A stretch of DNA of 64,000 nt from DASUNQ01 sp044866775 (GTDB taxonomy: Bacteria; Acidobacteriota; Thermoanaerobaculia; Multivoradales; UBA5704). Made by a program: the position numbers and the translations under genes. Below the pieces are notes generated by a model that did no database searches, was not told where the DNA came from, and was given only the letters and a program-made list of their open reading frames with translations. Positions 51,574-61,043 of the stretch are shown here, piece after piece (within the stretch, counting starts at the first letter, position 1; each line of letters starts with the position of its first letter). The stretch covers positions 9,375 through 73,374 of the forward strand of contig JBIOUG010000186.1 of the NCBI GenBank assembly GCA_044866775.1. Direction: 5' to 3'.

Positions 51574-53328
51574 ATGGCGGACGCGACCCTGCTCGACCTC
51601 CTCGCCCGCGCCGGCCGCCTGCCCGACGGCGGCGTGCGCTTCGTCGACCGCGAGGAGCGCGCCGTCTGGGTGGGCTGGGGCGAAGTGCGGAAGCGGGCGC
51701 TCGCCGCCGCCGGCCGCCTCCAGGCCCTCGGGGTGGCGCCGGGCGAGCGCGTGGCGCTCGTCTACCCGACCGGCCCCGACTTCTTCACCGCCTTCTTCGG
51801 CGTCCTCGCCGCCGGCGCCGTGCCGGTGCCGCTCTACCCGCCGGTGCGCCTGGGGCGGCTCGAGGAGTACGTCGAGCGCACCGCGCGCATGCTGGAGGTG
51901 GCGGGGGCGCGGCTGGTCCTCGCCGACCGGCGCATCAAGGCGATCCTGGGCGAGGTCGTGGCGCGCGCCCGTCCGCCGCTCGGCTGCCGGACGCTGGCGG
52001 CGCTGCCGCAAGGGCGACTCGCGCCGCCGCCCGTCGGGCCGCAGGACCTCGCGCTCGTCCAGTTCTCCTCCGGCACCACCGTCGAGCCCAAGGCGGTCGC
52101 CCTGTCGCACGGCGCCATCCTCGGCCAGGTGCAGAGCCTCGACTCCTTCTTCTACGACACGCCCGAGCGGCGCGAGGCCGGCGCCTCCTGGCTGCCGCTC
52201 TACCACGACATGGGGCTCATCGGCTGTGTCTTCCCGGCCATCCACCGCGACACCAGCCTGACGCTCGTCGGCCCCGAGCGCTTCGTCGCCCGGCCGGCGC
52301 TCTGGCTGCGCGCCATCTCGCGCTATCGCGCCACCGTCTCGCCGGCACCCAACTTCGGCTACGCCCTGTGCACGACGCGCATCCGCGACGAGGAGCTCGA
52401 GGGGGTCGACCTCTCCTGCTGGCGGCTGGCGCTCAACGGCGCCGAGGCCGTCGCCCCCTCGGTGCTCCGCGCCTTCGCCGACCGCTTCGCCCGCTGGGGC
52501 TTCCGGCCCGAGGCGCTGACGCCCGTCTACGGCCTCTCCGAGGCGGCGCTCGCCGTCACCTTCTCCGCCCCCGACCGCGCCTTCACGAGCCGCCGCTTCG
52601 AGCGCGAGGCGCTGGCCCGCGACGGCCAGGCGGTGGAGGCGCCGGAGGGTCTCGAGATCGTCTCCGTCGGCCGTCCCGTCCCCGGCTTCCGCCTGCGCCT
52701 GCGCGACGAGGCCGGGCGCGACCTCCCAGAGCGCCGGGTGGGGCGGCTCTGGATCGCGGGGCCGTCGCTCATGGCGGGCTATCTCGATAATCCGCAGGCT
52801 ACCGCCGAGGCCTTACGCGACGGCTGGCTCGACACCGGCGACCTCGGCTTCCTCGCCGGCGGCGAGCTGTTCTTGACCGGGCGGGCCAAGGACGTCATCC
52901 TGCTGCGCGGCCGCAACTACGCGCCGGAGCCGATCGAGCGCGCCCTCGAAGGGTTGCCGGGGATGCGCCCGGGCTGCGCGGTCGCGGTCTCGTGGCTGCC
53001 GGAGGGCGCGCCGGGCGAGGTGCTCGGGGTGCTCGTCGAGCGCCGGCGCGCCGCCCGGCCCGAGGAGCTCGCGGCGCTCCCCGCCGCCTGCCGCGCCGCC
53101 GTCCTGCGCTCGACCGGCCTCGCCGTCGACGAGGTCGTGGTCCTCCCTCCCGGCACCCTGCCGCGCACCTCCTCGGGCAAGCTCCGCCGCGCCGAGGCCC
53201 TGCGCCTCCACCTCTCCGGCGAGCTCACGGCGCCGGCGCCGGTGACGCCGTTCCACCTGGCGCGGGCGGTCACGCGCTCGCGCCTGGCCTACGCCCGCCT
53301 CGGGAGGCGTCGTGGGGACGGCTCTTGA
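51574..53328 (+). CDS. Fatty acyl-AMP ligase (FAAL)
   Basis: 584 residues. The adenylate-forming domain has FSSGTTVEPKAVALSH (A3), SWLPLYHDMGLIG, NGAEAV and YGLSEAALAV; these and the C-terminal DVILLRGRNYAPEPIE are typical of FAALs, which load acyl-AMP onto an ACP rather than CoA. C-terminal KLRRAEA has the catalytic Lys region. Directly after the ACP gene. TAGAGT ends 10 bp before the ATG. Confidence 0.92.
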   Translation: MADATLLDLLARAGRLPDGGVRFVDREERAVWVGWGEVRKRALAAAGRLQALGVAPGERVALVYPTGPDFFTAFFGVLAAGAVPVPLYPPVRLGRLEEYVERTARMLEVAGARLVLADRRIKAILGEVVARARPPLGCRTLAALPQGRLAPPPVGPQDLALVQFSSGTTVEPKAVALSHGAILGQVQSLDSFFYDTPERREAGASWLPLYHDMGLIGCVFPAIHRDTSLTLVGPERFVARPALWLRAISRYRATVSPAPNFGYALCTTRIRDEELEGVDLSCWRLALNGAEAVAPSVLRAFADRFARWGFRPEALTPVYGLSEAALAVTFSAPDRAFTSRRFEREALARDGQAVEAPEGLEIVSVGRPVPGFRLRLRDEAGRDLPERRVGRLWIAGPSLMAGYLDNPQATAEALRDGWLDTGDLGFLAGGELFLTGRAKDVILLRGRNYAPEPIERALEGLPGMRPGCAVAVSWLPEGAPGEVLGVLVERRRAARPEELAALPAACRAAVLRSTGLAVDEVVVLPPGTLPRTSSGKLRRAEALRLHLSGELTAPAPVTPFHLARAVTRSRLAYARLGRRRGDGS

Positions 53329-54430
53329 CCTGCTGATCGTGGGCGGCGGGCCGGCCGGCCTCGCCACCGCCATCGAGGCGCGGCGGGCGGGGCTCGCGGT
53401 GCGCGTCCTCGATCGCGCCCGGCCGCCGATCGACAAGGCCTGCGGCGAGGGCTTGATGCCCGACGCCGCGGCGCGCCTCGACGAGCTCGGCGTCGCCCTC
53501 GGCCCCGCCGACGGCTACCGCTTCCGCGGCATCCGCTACCTGGACGGTCCGCTGGCCGCCACCGGCGACTTCCCGCAGGGCGCCGGGCTCGGCGTGCGCC
53601 GCCTGGCCCTGCACGCCGCGCTCGCGCGGCGGGCGGAGGAGACGGGGGTCGAGCTTGTCTGGGGGACGGCGGTGCGCGGCCTGCGCCCGGACGGCGTCGA
53701 GACCGACGACGGTCCGCTCGCCGCGCGCTGGGTCGCCGGCGCCGACGGCCTGCACTCGAAGGTGCGGACTTGGGCCGGGCTCTCAGCGCCGCCGGCGCCG
53801 CGGCGGCGCTTCGGCGTCCGGCGGCACTTCGCGCTGCCGCCCTGGAGCGACTACGTCGAGGTCCACTGGGGTCCAAGGTGCGAGGCGTACGTCTCGCCGG
53901 TGGCGCCGGACCTGGTGGGTATCGCGATCCTCTGGAGCGGCGCCACGGCCGGCTTCGACGAGCTGCTCGCCCATTTCCCGCCGCTCGCCGCGCGGCTCGC
54001 CGCGGCGCCGCCCGCCTCGCGCGACCGCGGCGCCGGACCGCTCGCGCAGCGGGTGCGCGGCGTCGTGCGCGGCCGGGTCGCCCTGGTCGGGGACGCCGCC
54101 GGCTATCTCGACGCCATCACCGGCGAGGGGATCGCGGTGGCGCTCCACCAGGCGCGGGCGCTGGTCGCGGCCCTGGTGGCCGGCGACCTCCGGCTCTATG
54201 CCGCCGCCCACCGCCGCCTCGGCCGGCTGCCCAACGCCATCACCTCGCTGGTGCTGGCGCTCGAGCGCCGGCCCCGGCTGCGCAGCCGGGTCCTGCGGGC
54301 CCTCGCCGCCGAGCCCGCGCTCTTCGCCCGCCTGCTCGGCATCCACGCGCGCAGCCTGCCGCCGCGCGGCCTGGGCCTGGACGGCGCCCTGCGGCTGGCC
54401 CGCCGGCTGCTCCTATCCGCCGCCCATTGA
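53312..54430 (+). CDS. FAD-dependent monooxygenase/geranylgeranyl-reductase-like
   Basis: 372 residues from GTG, overlapping the FAAL end by 17 bp. FAD-binding GGGPAGLATAIEA near the start, an NAD(P)-related DG motif (GADGLHSKVR) and GRVALVGDAAGYLDAITGEG (second FAD segment) are in place. It could hydroxylate the aromatic/pyrone ring or saturate the chain. Clustered with the type III polyketide genes. Ends with a basic, Leu-rich tail. Confidence 0.85.
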   Translation: MGTALDLLIVGGGPAGLATAIEARRAGLAVRVLDRARPPIDKACGEGLMPDAAARLDELGVALGPADGYRFRGIRYLDGPLAATGDFPQGAGLGVRRLALHAALARRAEETGVELVWGTAVRGLRPDGVETDDGPLAARWVAGADGLHSKVRTWAGLSAPPAPRRRFGVRRHFALPPWSDYVEVHWGPRCEAYVSPVAPDLVGIAILWSGATAGFDELLAHFPPLAARLAAAPPASRDRGAGPLAQRVRGVVRGRVALVGDAAGYLDAITGEGIAVALHQARALVAALVAGDLRLYAAAHRRLGRLPNAITSLVLALERRPRLRSRVLRALAAEPALFARLLGIHARSLPPRGLGLDGALRLARRLLLSAAH

Positions 54431-54509
54431 ACCGCTTGGGGGCTTCCGAGGCACTATATCTATCTGGGTAGGGTCTTTTCGTATCGACTGAGGATTGAGG
54501 AGGGTTTTC

Positions 54510-55079
54510 ATGAGCCGAAGGTCGGCCTCGCCGCTGTCCCTGTTGCTGCTCCTCGCGCTCCCGGTGCCGGCCGGGGCGTGGACGCTCGAGATCGACCCCT
54601 CGCAGAGCACGGTGCGCTTCACCTTCGGCGCCACGCTCCACACCGTCCACGGCAGCCTCGCCATCGAGCAGGGGAGCTTCCGCTACGACCCCGAGACGCG
54701 CGCGGCCTCGGGGAGCGTCTACATCGACATGACGACGGCGTCGACCGGCAACTCCCGGCGCGACCACAAGATGCACGAGAAGATCCTCGAGACCAAGCGC
54801 TACCCGCGCGCGGTCTATACCCTCGAGCGGGTCGACGGCACCTTCAACCCGACCGGCCGGAGCGAGCTGCTGATGCACGCCAAGCTCGTCCTCCACGGCA
54901 CCGAGCACGAGATGCTCATCCCGGCCGAGGTGCGCGTCGAGGGCGAGCGGCTCACCGGCCGCTGCCGCACCACCATCCCCTACGTCGCGTGGGGCCTCGC
55001 CGACCCGAGCTTCCTCCTGCTGCGGGTCGAGAAGACGGTCGACGTCGACCTCGAGGTGGTCGGCCGCCTGACGCCATAG
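54510..55079 (+). CDS. YceI-family periplasmic protein
   Basis: 189 residues from ATG preceded by GAGGAGGG. Signal peptide (LSLLLLLALPVPAGA), then the YceI lipocalin-like barrel beginning WTLEIDPSQSTVRFTFGATL. YceI proteins bind polyisoprenoid or other lipids. Located just downstream of the lipid-type biosynthetic genes, so it may carry the product, but this is only positional. Confidence 0.88.
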   Translation: MSRRSASPLSLLLLLALPVPAGAWTLEIDPSQSTVRFTFGATLHTVHGSLAIEQGSFRYDPETRAASGSVYIDMTTASTGNSRRDHKMHEKILETKRYPRAVYTLERVDGTFNPTGRSELLMHAKLVLHGTEHEMLIPAEVRVEGERLTGRCRTTIPYVAWGLADPSFLLLRVEKTVDVDLEVVGRLTP

Positions 55080-55107
55080 CCGGCACCTGCTAGAATACGC
55101 AGTTCGC

Positions 55108-56673
55108 ATGCAGAAGCGCCCCGCCCACGACTGGTCATCCCACCTCGCTCTCGAGCGCCCGGTCGAGCCGCTGCCGCGGCACGGCCGCTATCGCCTCGCG
55201 CTCGCCTACGCCAACAGCTACCACGTCGGGATGTCGAGTCTCGGGTTCCAGCGCGTCTACGAGCTGGTGCACCAGCGGCCGGACTGGTCCTGCGAGCGGT
55301 TCTTCACCGACGGCACGGGCATGCCGCTCTCGGTCGAGGCGCGCCGCCCGCTCGACGACTTCGGGTGCGTGGCCTTCTCGGTCTCCTTCGAGGAGGACTA
55401 CGTCCATCTCCTCCAGATGCTCGACCGCGCGCGGGTGCCGCTGCGGCGCGGCGACCGCCGCCCCCGGGACCCGGTGGTGGTGATGGGCGGCTCCTGCGCC
55501 GCCATCAACCCGCTGCCGATGGCCGAGTTCGTCGACGTCTTCGCGCTCGGCGCGGCGGAGAACGTGCTGCCGGCGCTCCTCGCGGCGCTCGAGGAGGAGG
55601 CGGACCGCGAGGCGGTCGTCGCCCGCCTCGCCGCCGCGCCCGGCTTCTACGTCCCCGCCTGCCACCGCCCGGAGGACGAGGGCGACGAGCTGCCCAAGCT
55701 GCGCAAGCTCGAGCTGACCGAGGAGCAGATGCGCCTCGCCGGCCATCTGCCGACGACCACCGTCGTCACCCCCAACACCGAGTTCGCCGACAAGTTCCTG
55801 ATCGAGATGTCGCGCGGCTGCCCCGAGAAGTGCAAGTACTGCTGGGCCACCTTCGGCATGGGGCGCTTCCGCTGGCACCCGGCCGAGTACATCCTGGGCG
55901 CCCTCGACCGCGCCCGCGCGGTGACCGACCAGCTCGGCTTCGTGGCGACGGCGGTCGGCGACCACCCGGAGATCGAGCGCATCCTGGGCGAGGCGAACAC
56001 GCTCGGCTTCCGCACCTCGGTCTCCTCGATCCGCATCCCGGCGGTGACCGAGGGCGTGCTCGCGGCGCTCCACGCCTCCGGCGACCGCTCGATCACCCTC
56101 GCCCCGGAGACCGGCACCGACGCGCTGCGCCTCAAGATGGGCAAGCCCATCACCAACGACGCGCTGCTCGAGAAGGTGCGGCTCATCTTCCGCCACCGCT
56201 TCACGCAGCTCAAGCTCTACTTCCTGATCGGCCTGCCGGAGGAGACCGAGGAGGACGTCTACGGCATCCTCGAGCTCGCCGCCCGCTGCCGCGCGGTGAT
56301 GCTCGAGGAGGCGGCGAAGAGCGGCGTCATCGGCCACGTCCACCTCGGCGTCAACGTCCTGGTGCCCAAGCCCTACACCCCGTGGCAGCGGCAGCCGATG
56401 GACTCCGAGCGCAGCCTGAAGCAGAAGATCTCGCTCTTGAAGGCCGGCGTGGCGCGCCTGCCCAACGTCTCGATGGGCTCGATCTCGGTGCGCCAGGCGG
56501 TGTGGCAGACCTACATCAGCAAGGCCGGCAGCGACGCCGCCGAGGCCCTCGAGCTCGCCGCCCGCGGCGAGCACCTCAGCTCGCTGCTTCGGCGCTTCGC
56601 CCCGTCGATCCATCCGGAGGTGTTCCAGCCGATGGAGGGAGACCTGCGGTGGCACTTCATGCGGACGGGATAG
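55108..56673 (+). CDS. Large radical SAM protein with N-terminal B12-binding-like domain
   Basis: 521 residues. N-terminal 200 residues resemble the cobalamin-binding-like segment of this family (YANSYHVGMSSLGFQRVYEL; VVVMGGSCAAINP). The SAM cluster site is C-P-E-K-C-K-Y-C near 238-245 (C-x3-C-x2-C). Core pattern TLAPETGTDALRLKMGKPI fits the same family. Function unknown. TAGAATA lies 11 bp before the ATG. Confidence 0.87.
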   Translation: MQKRPAHDWSSHLALERPVEPLPRHGRYRLALAYANSYHVGMSSLGFQRVYELVHQRPDWSCERFFTDGTGMPLSVEARRPLDDFGCVAFSVSFEEDYVHLLQMLDRARVPLRRGDRRPRDPVVVMGGSCAAINPLPMAEFVDVFALGAAENVLPALLAALEEEADREAVVARLAAAPGFYVPACHRPEDEGDELPKLRKLELTEEQMRLAGHLPTTTVVTPNTEFADKFLIEMSRGCPEKCKYCWATFGMGRFRWHPAEYILGALDRARAVTDQLGFVATAVGDHPEIERILGEANTLGFRTSVSSIRIPAVTEGVLAALHASGDRSITLAPETGTDALRLKMGKPITNDALLEKVRLIFRHRFTQLKLYFLIGLPEETEEDVYGILELAARCRAVMLEEAAKSGVIGHVHLGVNVLVPKPYTPWQRQPMDSERSLKQKISLLKAGVARLPNVSMGSISVRQAVWQTYISKAGSDAAEALELAARGEHLSSLLRRFAPSIHPEVFQPMEGDLRWHFMRTG

Positions 56674-56945
56674 AGCAGGCGAGCACGCCGAAGAACCAAC
56701 CCATTCAGCCGGGGAAGGGCGCAGGTCAGTTGGCCGAGCTCATCGGGGTCGTGTACGTCCTGTTCCTGGCTGGGCCGTGGTTGAAGGACTGGTTGGCGCA
56801 GTGGATGAACGGGCAGGAGAAGGGAAGGCTCCAGCTTCTGCTCTCGTTGCTCGTGGTCGCCTTACCCCTGCTGTTACGTCTCCTTGGAAGGCGAAAGCCT
56901 GCCGCCGCGCCAGAAGACGCTACGCGGCCTCTGACCCCTGTCTAG
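56649..56945 (+). CDS. Small membrane protein
   Basis: 98 residues from GTG, overlapping the radical SAM gene end; GGAGGGAG lies upstream at about 8 bp. A short soluble start is followed by two hydrophobic helices (LIGVVYVLFLAGPWLKDWLA; LLLSLLVVALPLLLRLL) and a basic/Pro tail. No family recognised. Codon use is normal for this genome. Confidence 0.55.
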   Translation: MALHADGIEQASTPKNQPIQPGKGAGQLAELIGVVYVLFLAGPWLKDWLAQWMNGQEKGRLQLLLSLLVVALPLLLRLLGRRKPAAAPEDATRPLTPV

Positions 56946-57109
56946 CGGGTGCGTTTCATCACGCTGCCGCTCGATACCTACCACGCGCGCAGCTCTCCTC
57001 TACGGCCTTTCTCACCGGGGACTCGTAATTCGGGACGCATGGCACTATGCGAGTGCGGGCGCCCCGCGCCGCTTCCGGTCGGGCTCCGACCCGCCGGAGG
57101 ATGAATCCC

Positions 57110-57427
57110 ATGAAATGGTTGCGGGTGACAGCCCTCGGGCTGGCGGTGGGGTTGTGTGTCCTGGCGGCGGCGCCGGCCGTGTACGCCGAGGACGTCATCA
57201 CGCCGGGCCGATCGATGGTCCTCGACGAACCGGGGGAGTGGATCGCCGGGTGGGTGGCGCGGCTGGCCGCTTGGCTCGGGTGGGGCGGAGAAGAGCCGCG
57301 GGCGACGGCGGAACCGGCGGGTGGAAGCGGCAACGGCGGCACGGACCTGAGCGGGAGCCCACCGCCGACGGGGTTCGGCGACTGCACGGGTGCGATGGAC
57401 CCGAACGGCGTGCCCTGCCGGCCATAA
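57110..57427 (+). CDS. Small secreted protein
   Basis: 105 residues; ATG at 57110 with CCGGAGG at 9 bp (an ATG at 57101 sits too close to it). A signal peptide (LRVTALGLAVGLCVLAAAPAV) is followed by a Trp/Gly-rich stretch (EWIAGWVARLAAWLGWGG) and a Gly/Pro tail with GDCTGAMDPNGVPC. Two Cys could form a disulfide. No family recognised. It precedes a zinc-finger/TPR gene by 80 bp. Confidence 0.6.
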   Translation: MKWLRVTALGLAVGLCVLAAAPAVYAEDVITPGRSMVLDEPGEWIAGWVARLAAWLGWGGEEPRATAEPAGGSGNGGTDLSGSPPPTGFGDCTGAMDPNGVPCRP

Positions 57428-57508
57428 ATCGCCGTCGCCGTAGGGGCGGAGACTTGCCAGGCGCGGCGCCGCTCTGATGCCGCGAATGCGTATACACTTG
57501 GCCGCACC

Positions 57509-58867
57509 GTGAGCAAGACGCGCGACCACGAGGTCCCGCGCAGCACCCTGGAGCGCTTCGCCGCAGGCGATGCGAGCGCCGACGAGAGGCTCATTGTGCT
57601 CGGCCATCTCATCTCCGACTGCGAGCACTGCCGGCACCACCTCCGCCGCGCCGGGTGGCACGGCGACAGCGGCGAGCTGCGCCGAACCCACCGCAACGTC
57701 GCCCCGCTGGGACCGCCGGCGGGCAGTTACGACGACGCCTTCGCCGCGGCACAGCGCACGGCGCTGGCGGCGCTCGAGCAGCAGCGCATCCCGGTGCGGA
57801 ACCTCCTCGACGAGCTGGAGGTGATGTCTCCCGAGCAGCGCGAGGTGCAGGTCCGGAACCGCCGCCGCTTCGCCGTGGGGGAGCTGGCCCTGGCGCTCGT
57901 CGACCGCAGCTACTCGTTGCGCTACAGCGACGCGGCGGCGACGCTTCACTACGCCCAGCTCGCGGTGGCGGCGGCGGAGGCGGCGACCCCCGATACGGCG
58001 GGCGGGCGCTCGCTGCTGGCGGACTGCCGCGCCCGCGCCTGGGCGCAGCTCGGCAACGCCCGGAGAATCCACGCCGACCAAGCCGAGGCGGAGGGATGCT
58101 TCGCCACGGCCATGCGGCACCTGGAGGCCGGCAGCGGCGAGCCAGACCCACGCGCGTGGCTGCTCCGACTGCTGGCGTCTCTGCGCATTGCGCAACGCGC
58201 CTTCGCCGAGGCGACCGACATGCTCGAGGAGGCTGGCGCCGCTTATCGGCGGCTCAAGGATCGGGCCGGGGAGGCCGCCGTCCTGATCCAGTTGGGATAC
58301 GCCAGGATCTGCGCGGCCGAGCCCGAACAGGCCATTGCGCCTCTGCAGCGGTCGCTCGAACTGCTCTATCCCTGGGAGGAGACGCTCATGCGCGCGGCGG
58401 CGCACGATCTCGTCCTCTCCTACATCGATGCCGGCCACCCCCAAGAGGCTTACGACACCGTTGCGATGGGCGAGGAGTACTTCGAGGAGTGTGCCGACGA
58501 ACTGGCGCGCCTGCGTTGGACCTGGCAACGGGGCAAAGTTGACAGGGAGCGCGGCGACTTGTTCGCGGCCGAGCGGCGGCTCTTGCGCGTCCAGCGAGGC
58601 TTGATCGATGCTGAGCTGCCGGAGAAGGTCGCGGAGATCTCACTCGACCTCGCCATCCTCTACGCCCGCCAGGGCCGCCGCCCCGACTACCTGCGCGCCG
58701 TGAGCGAAGCTGCCGCCATGTTCCAATCCCTCGGCGCCACGCGCGAGCTGCTCGCCGCCGTCGGCCAGCTCACCACCATGGTCCATCAAGGCGAGGCGGC
58801 CGTCGGCCTGCTCCGCCGGCTCGCCATCCAGTGCCGCGGCGGCGTCCCCCGCGCCGAAGCGCCGTAG
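57509..58867 (+). CDS. Zinc-finger (anti-sigma-like) plus TPR protein, paralogue 1
   Basis: 452 residues. N-terminal GHLISDCEHCRHHLRRAG resembles the zf-HC2 anti-sigma zinc finger (H-x(5)-C-x2-C). From about 110 onward are TPR-like helices (ATLHYAQLAVAAAEAATPDT; AEGCFATAMRHLEAG). The combination is seen as multi-copy families in Acidobacteriota-type genomes, function unknown. A paralogue lies at 59580. GTG start at 57509. Confidence 0.75.
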   Translation: MSKTRDHEVPRSTLERFAAGDASADERLIVLGHLISDCEHCRHHLRRAGWHGDSGELRRTHRNVAPLGPPAGSYDDAFAAAQRTALAALEQQRIPVRNLLDELEVMSPEQREVQVRNRRRFAVGELALALVDRSYSLRYSDAAATLHYAQLAVAAAEAATPDTAGGRSLLADCRARAWAQLGNARRIHADQAEAEGCFATAMRHLEAGSGEPDPRAWLLRLLASLRIAQRAFAEATDMLEEAGAAYRRLKDRAGEAAVLIQLGYARICAAEPEQAIAPLQRSLELLYPWEETLMRAAAHDLVLSYIDAGHPQEAYDTVAMGEEYFEECADELARLRWTWQRGKVDRERGDLFAAERRLLRVQRGLIDAELPEKVAEISLDLAILYARQGRRPDYLRAVSEAAAMFQSLGATRELLAAVGQLTTMVHQGEAAVGLLRRLAIQCRGGVPRAEAP

Positions 58868-58960
58868 CGCCCTCGCATCAATCCACCAGGGCACCTTCCG
58901 CGCTCGCCGACAACGGCCAGGCGGCGCGCGAGCGCATAAAGGCCGGTGCGCCGCCCTTCT

Positions 58961-59389
58961 CTAGAAGTCCCGCTCGGCCAGCGGCATCTCGCGCTCCAGC
59001 TCGCCCAGCATCTGCCGCGCCTCGTCCTCGGCGAACACGCCCTTCTCCTTGAGCTTCCAGATCATGCGCCGCAGCAGTGAGCGGTGCATGACCCGCACCG
59101 TGGTGGCGAAGGTGTGGTGCTGGGGGTTGTCGGCGTAGAGCGACGAGGGCGACGGGCCGAAGACCTCGATGAAGAAGTCGACGATCGGGATGTTGAGCAC
59201 CTCGAGCACGGCGGCGATGTGCTCCATCCGCAGCTTGAGCGTGCCGCGCAGGACCTGGCGCAGGTAGTCGCGCCCCATCCCCGCCTTCTCCTCGACCGCC
59301 CCGTAGGTCAGCCCCGCCTGCCGGATCTTCCTCTTGAGGCCCTCCGCGACCTTGCGGACGTCCTCTTCCCATCGGTCTGTAGGCTGCAT
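58961..59389 (-). CDS. XRE-family HTH regulator
   Basis: 142 residues. The HTH is EGLKRKIRQAGLTYGAVEEK then GMGRDYLRQVLRGTLKLRMEHIA (about 15-55), followed by a helical tail. It is divergent from the second zinc-finger/TPR gene; the shared region holds a TTGACA-18-TACAAC promoter. It may control the TPR genes on each side. Confidence 0.78.
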   Translation of the reverse strand: MQPTDRWEEDVRKVAEGLKRKIRQAGLTYGAVEEKAGMGRDYLRQVLRGTLKLRMEHIAAVLEVLNIPIVDFFIEVFGPSPSSLYADNPQHHTFATTVRVMHRSLLRRMIWKLKEKGVFAEDEARQMLGELEREMPLAERDF

Positions 59390-59448
59390 GGCGGGTGAGT
59401 GTACATCACGTCACGTTGGATTTCCACCCCGCGGTTTCGCGGAAGGGG

Positions 59449-59478
59449 TTGACAAGCCCCCGAGTAGTGCATTACAAC
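59449..59478 (+). promoter_or_regulatory. Promoter of zinc-finger/TPR paralogue 2
   Basis: TTGACA (59449-59454) and TACAAC (59473-59478) are 18 bp apart, about 100 bp upstream of the ATG and close to the divergent XRE gene start. It is among the best sigma70-type matches in the window. Confidence 0.6.
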
Positions 59479-59579
59479 ACCACGCTGTGTGGATCAAATC
59501 GCAACGTCTGGTTTCCTCCCGCGGCCGGTGCGAATCCCTCCGCACGCCTCGGCCGCTCGCGCTAAGGAGGCGCCCCCGA

Positions 59580-61043
59580 ATGACCAAGCGCCGCTCCTCG
59601 CATCATCTCTCTCTCGACGGCCTGATCCAGCTCGTGGATCGCCTCGCCGGGCTCCAGCTCCCGCACCTCGAGCACGCCTTCCGCTGCGCCGCCTGCCGCG
59701 CCCGCGTGTTGCGCATGCTGCCGGACCTGGCGGCGGCGTCTCCCGCCGCCGCGCCCGCGGAGGAGCGGCGGGCGCTGCCGCCGCGACCGCGCCTCCGCCT
59801 ACGCGACGCCGCCAGCCCCGGTCTGGCGGCGGCCGCGGCCGAGGCGGCGGAGGCCGACGAGCTGCTGGTCGCGCTCTGGCAGCTCCCGTCGCGCCGGCGG
59901 CAGGAGGTGGCGAACGAGGACCCGCGCTTCCACACCCTCCCGGTCGTCCTCCGGCTGCTCGACCGGGCGTACGAAGCGACCGCTTCCGATCCGGAGGAAG
60001 GCGGGAAGCTCGCGACCCTCGCCGCGCGCGTCTGCCGCCGGCTCAATCCCCTTCTGGTGCCGGCCGCCCTGCGCCGCGACCTCGAGACGCGCGCCTGGCT
60101 GCTCATGGCGCACGCCCTCGGCCTGCGCGGCCTCACCGTCTCGGCCGAGCGCGCCTTCCGCCTCGCGGCCGAGCAGATCGCCGATCCCGCCGCGGTCGAG
60201 GCGGGCCTCTTCTCGCGCCTGCTCGGGAGCCTCTTGCACCGTCAGGGGCGGAGCCTCGAAGCCATGGCCCTGCTCGAGCGCGCGGCGCGGCTGCTCCATG
60301 CGAAGGGCGAGGGATTGGAGGAGGGGCTCGCGCTTCAGGAATGGGCGGCCCTCCAGCTCGAGGCCGGCCGGCCCGAGGCCGGTCTCACGCAGCTCGGCCG
60401 CGCCCTCGGGCTGACGGCCCCCTGGTCGGCGCCGGGGGAGGTGCTGCGCCAGCGCCTCGCCCTCGCCTCGCTCCATGCCGTCGCCGGCCAGCGGACGCTC
60501 GCCGAGGAGCTGCTGGCCGAGGCCATGCGCGGATCCGCGGCCGCGGGCGTGGAGCTGCCGGCGCTGGCGCTCCTGGTGCGCGCCCGGCTGGCGCTCGCCT
60601 GGGGCGAGCGCGGCGAGGCCGAACGGCTGCTCGCGGAAGCGTGGCGGGCGGCGCTGGCCGACAGAGCGATCGCCGAGGCCGCCACCGCGGCCTTTCAGCG
60701 CGCCGCCCTCTATGCGGGGGCCGGCCGGCGGAAGGACTGCGCTCGCCTCGCCGCGGAGCTCGACGCCCTCCTCGTGCCGCACCTCCTGTCGCAGGCGCTC
60801 CAGGGCGGCGTGCGGCGCCTGCAGCAGGCGTTGCGAGGCGGCGAGGCCGACCTGCGCTTTCTCCTCGGACTTCAGGATCGCTTCCGGCGCCGCCTGCTCC
60901 ACCCGAGCCGTCCGCTCGAGTCCCTCGCCGTTCTCCTCGACGAGCCGCTCGCCGTTCTCTTCGGCGCGTCCCAACCTCAGGCCCCCCCCGCCCCGGGCAC
61001 TCCGCCCGGCGGCGGTTTCCCCGATGAAGGAGGTTTGCCATGA
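59580..61043 (+). CDS. Zinc-finger plus TPR protein, paralogue 2
   Basis: 487 residues from ATG with AAGGAGG 10 bp upstream. The N-terminal LPHLEHAFRCAACRARVLRM keeps the His and C-x2-C of an anti-sigma-type zinc finger. TPR-like helices fill about 120-430 (LLERAARLLHAKGEGLEEGL; LAEELLAEAMRG). The C-terminus is Pro/Gly-rich. The stop overlaps the next gene's ATG. Confidence 0.72.
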   Translation: MTKRRSSHHLSLDGLIQLVDRLAGLQLPHLEHAFRCAACRARVLRMLPDLAAASPAAAPAEERRALPPRPRLRLRDAASPGLAAAAAEAAEADELLVALWQLPSRRRQEVANEDPRFHTLPVVLRLLDRAYEATASDPEEGGKLATLAARVCRRLNPLLVPAALRRDLETRAWLLMAHALGLRGLTVSAERAFRLAAEQIADPAAVEAGLFSRLLGSLLHRQGRSLEAMALLERAARLLHAKGEGLEEGLALQEWAALQLEAGRPEAGLTQLGRALGLTAPWSAPGEVLRQRLALASLHAVAGQRTLAEELLAEAMRGSAAAGVELPALALLVRARLALAWGERGEAERLLAEAWRAALADRAIAEAATAAFQRAALYAGAGRRKDCARLAAELDALLVPHLLSQALQGGVRRLQQALRGGEADLRFLLGLQDRFRRRLLHPSRPLESLAVLLDEPLAVLFGASQPQAPPAPGTPPGGGFPDEGGLP

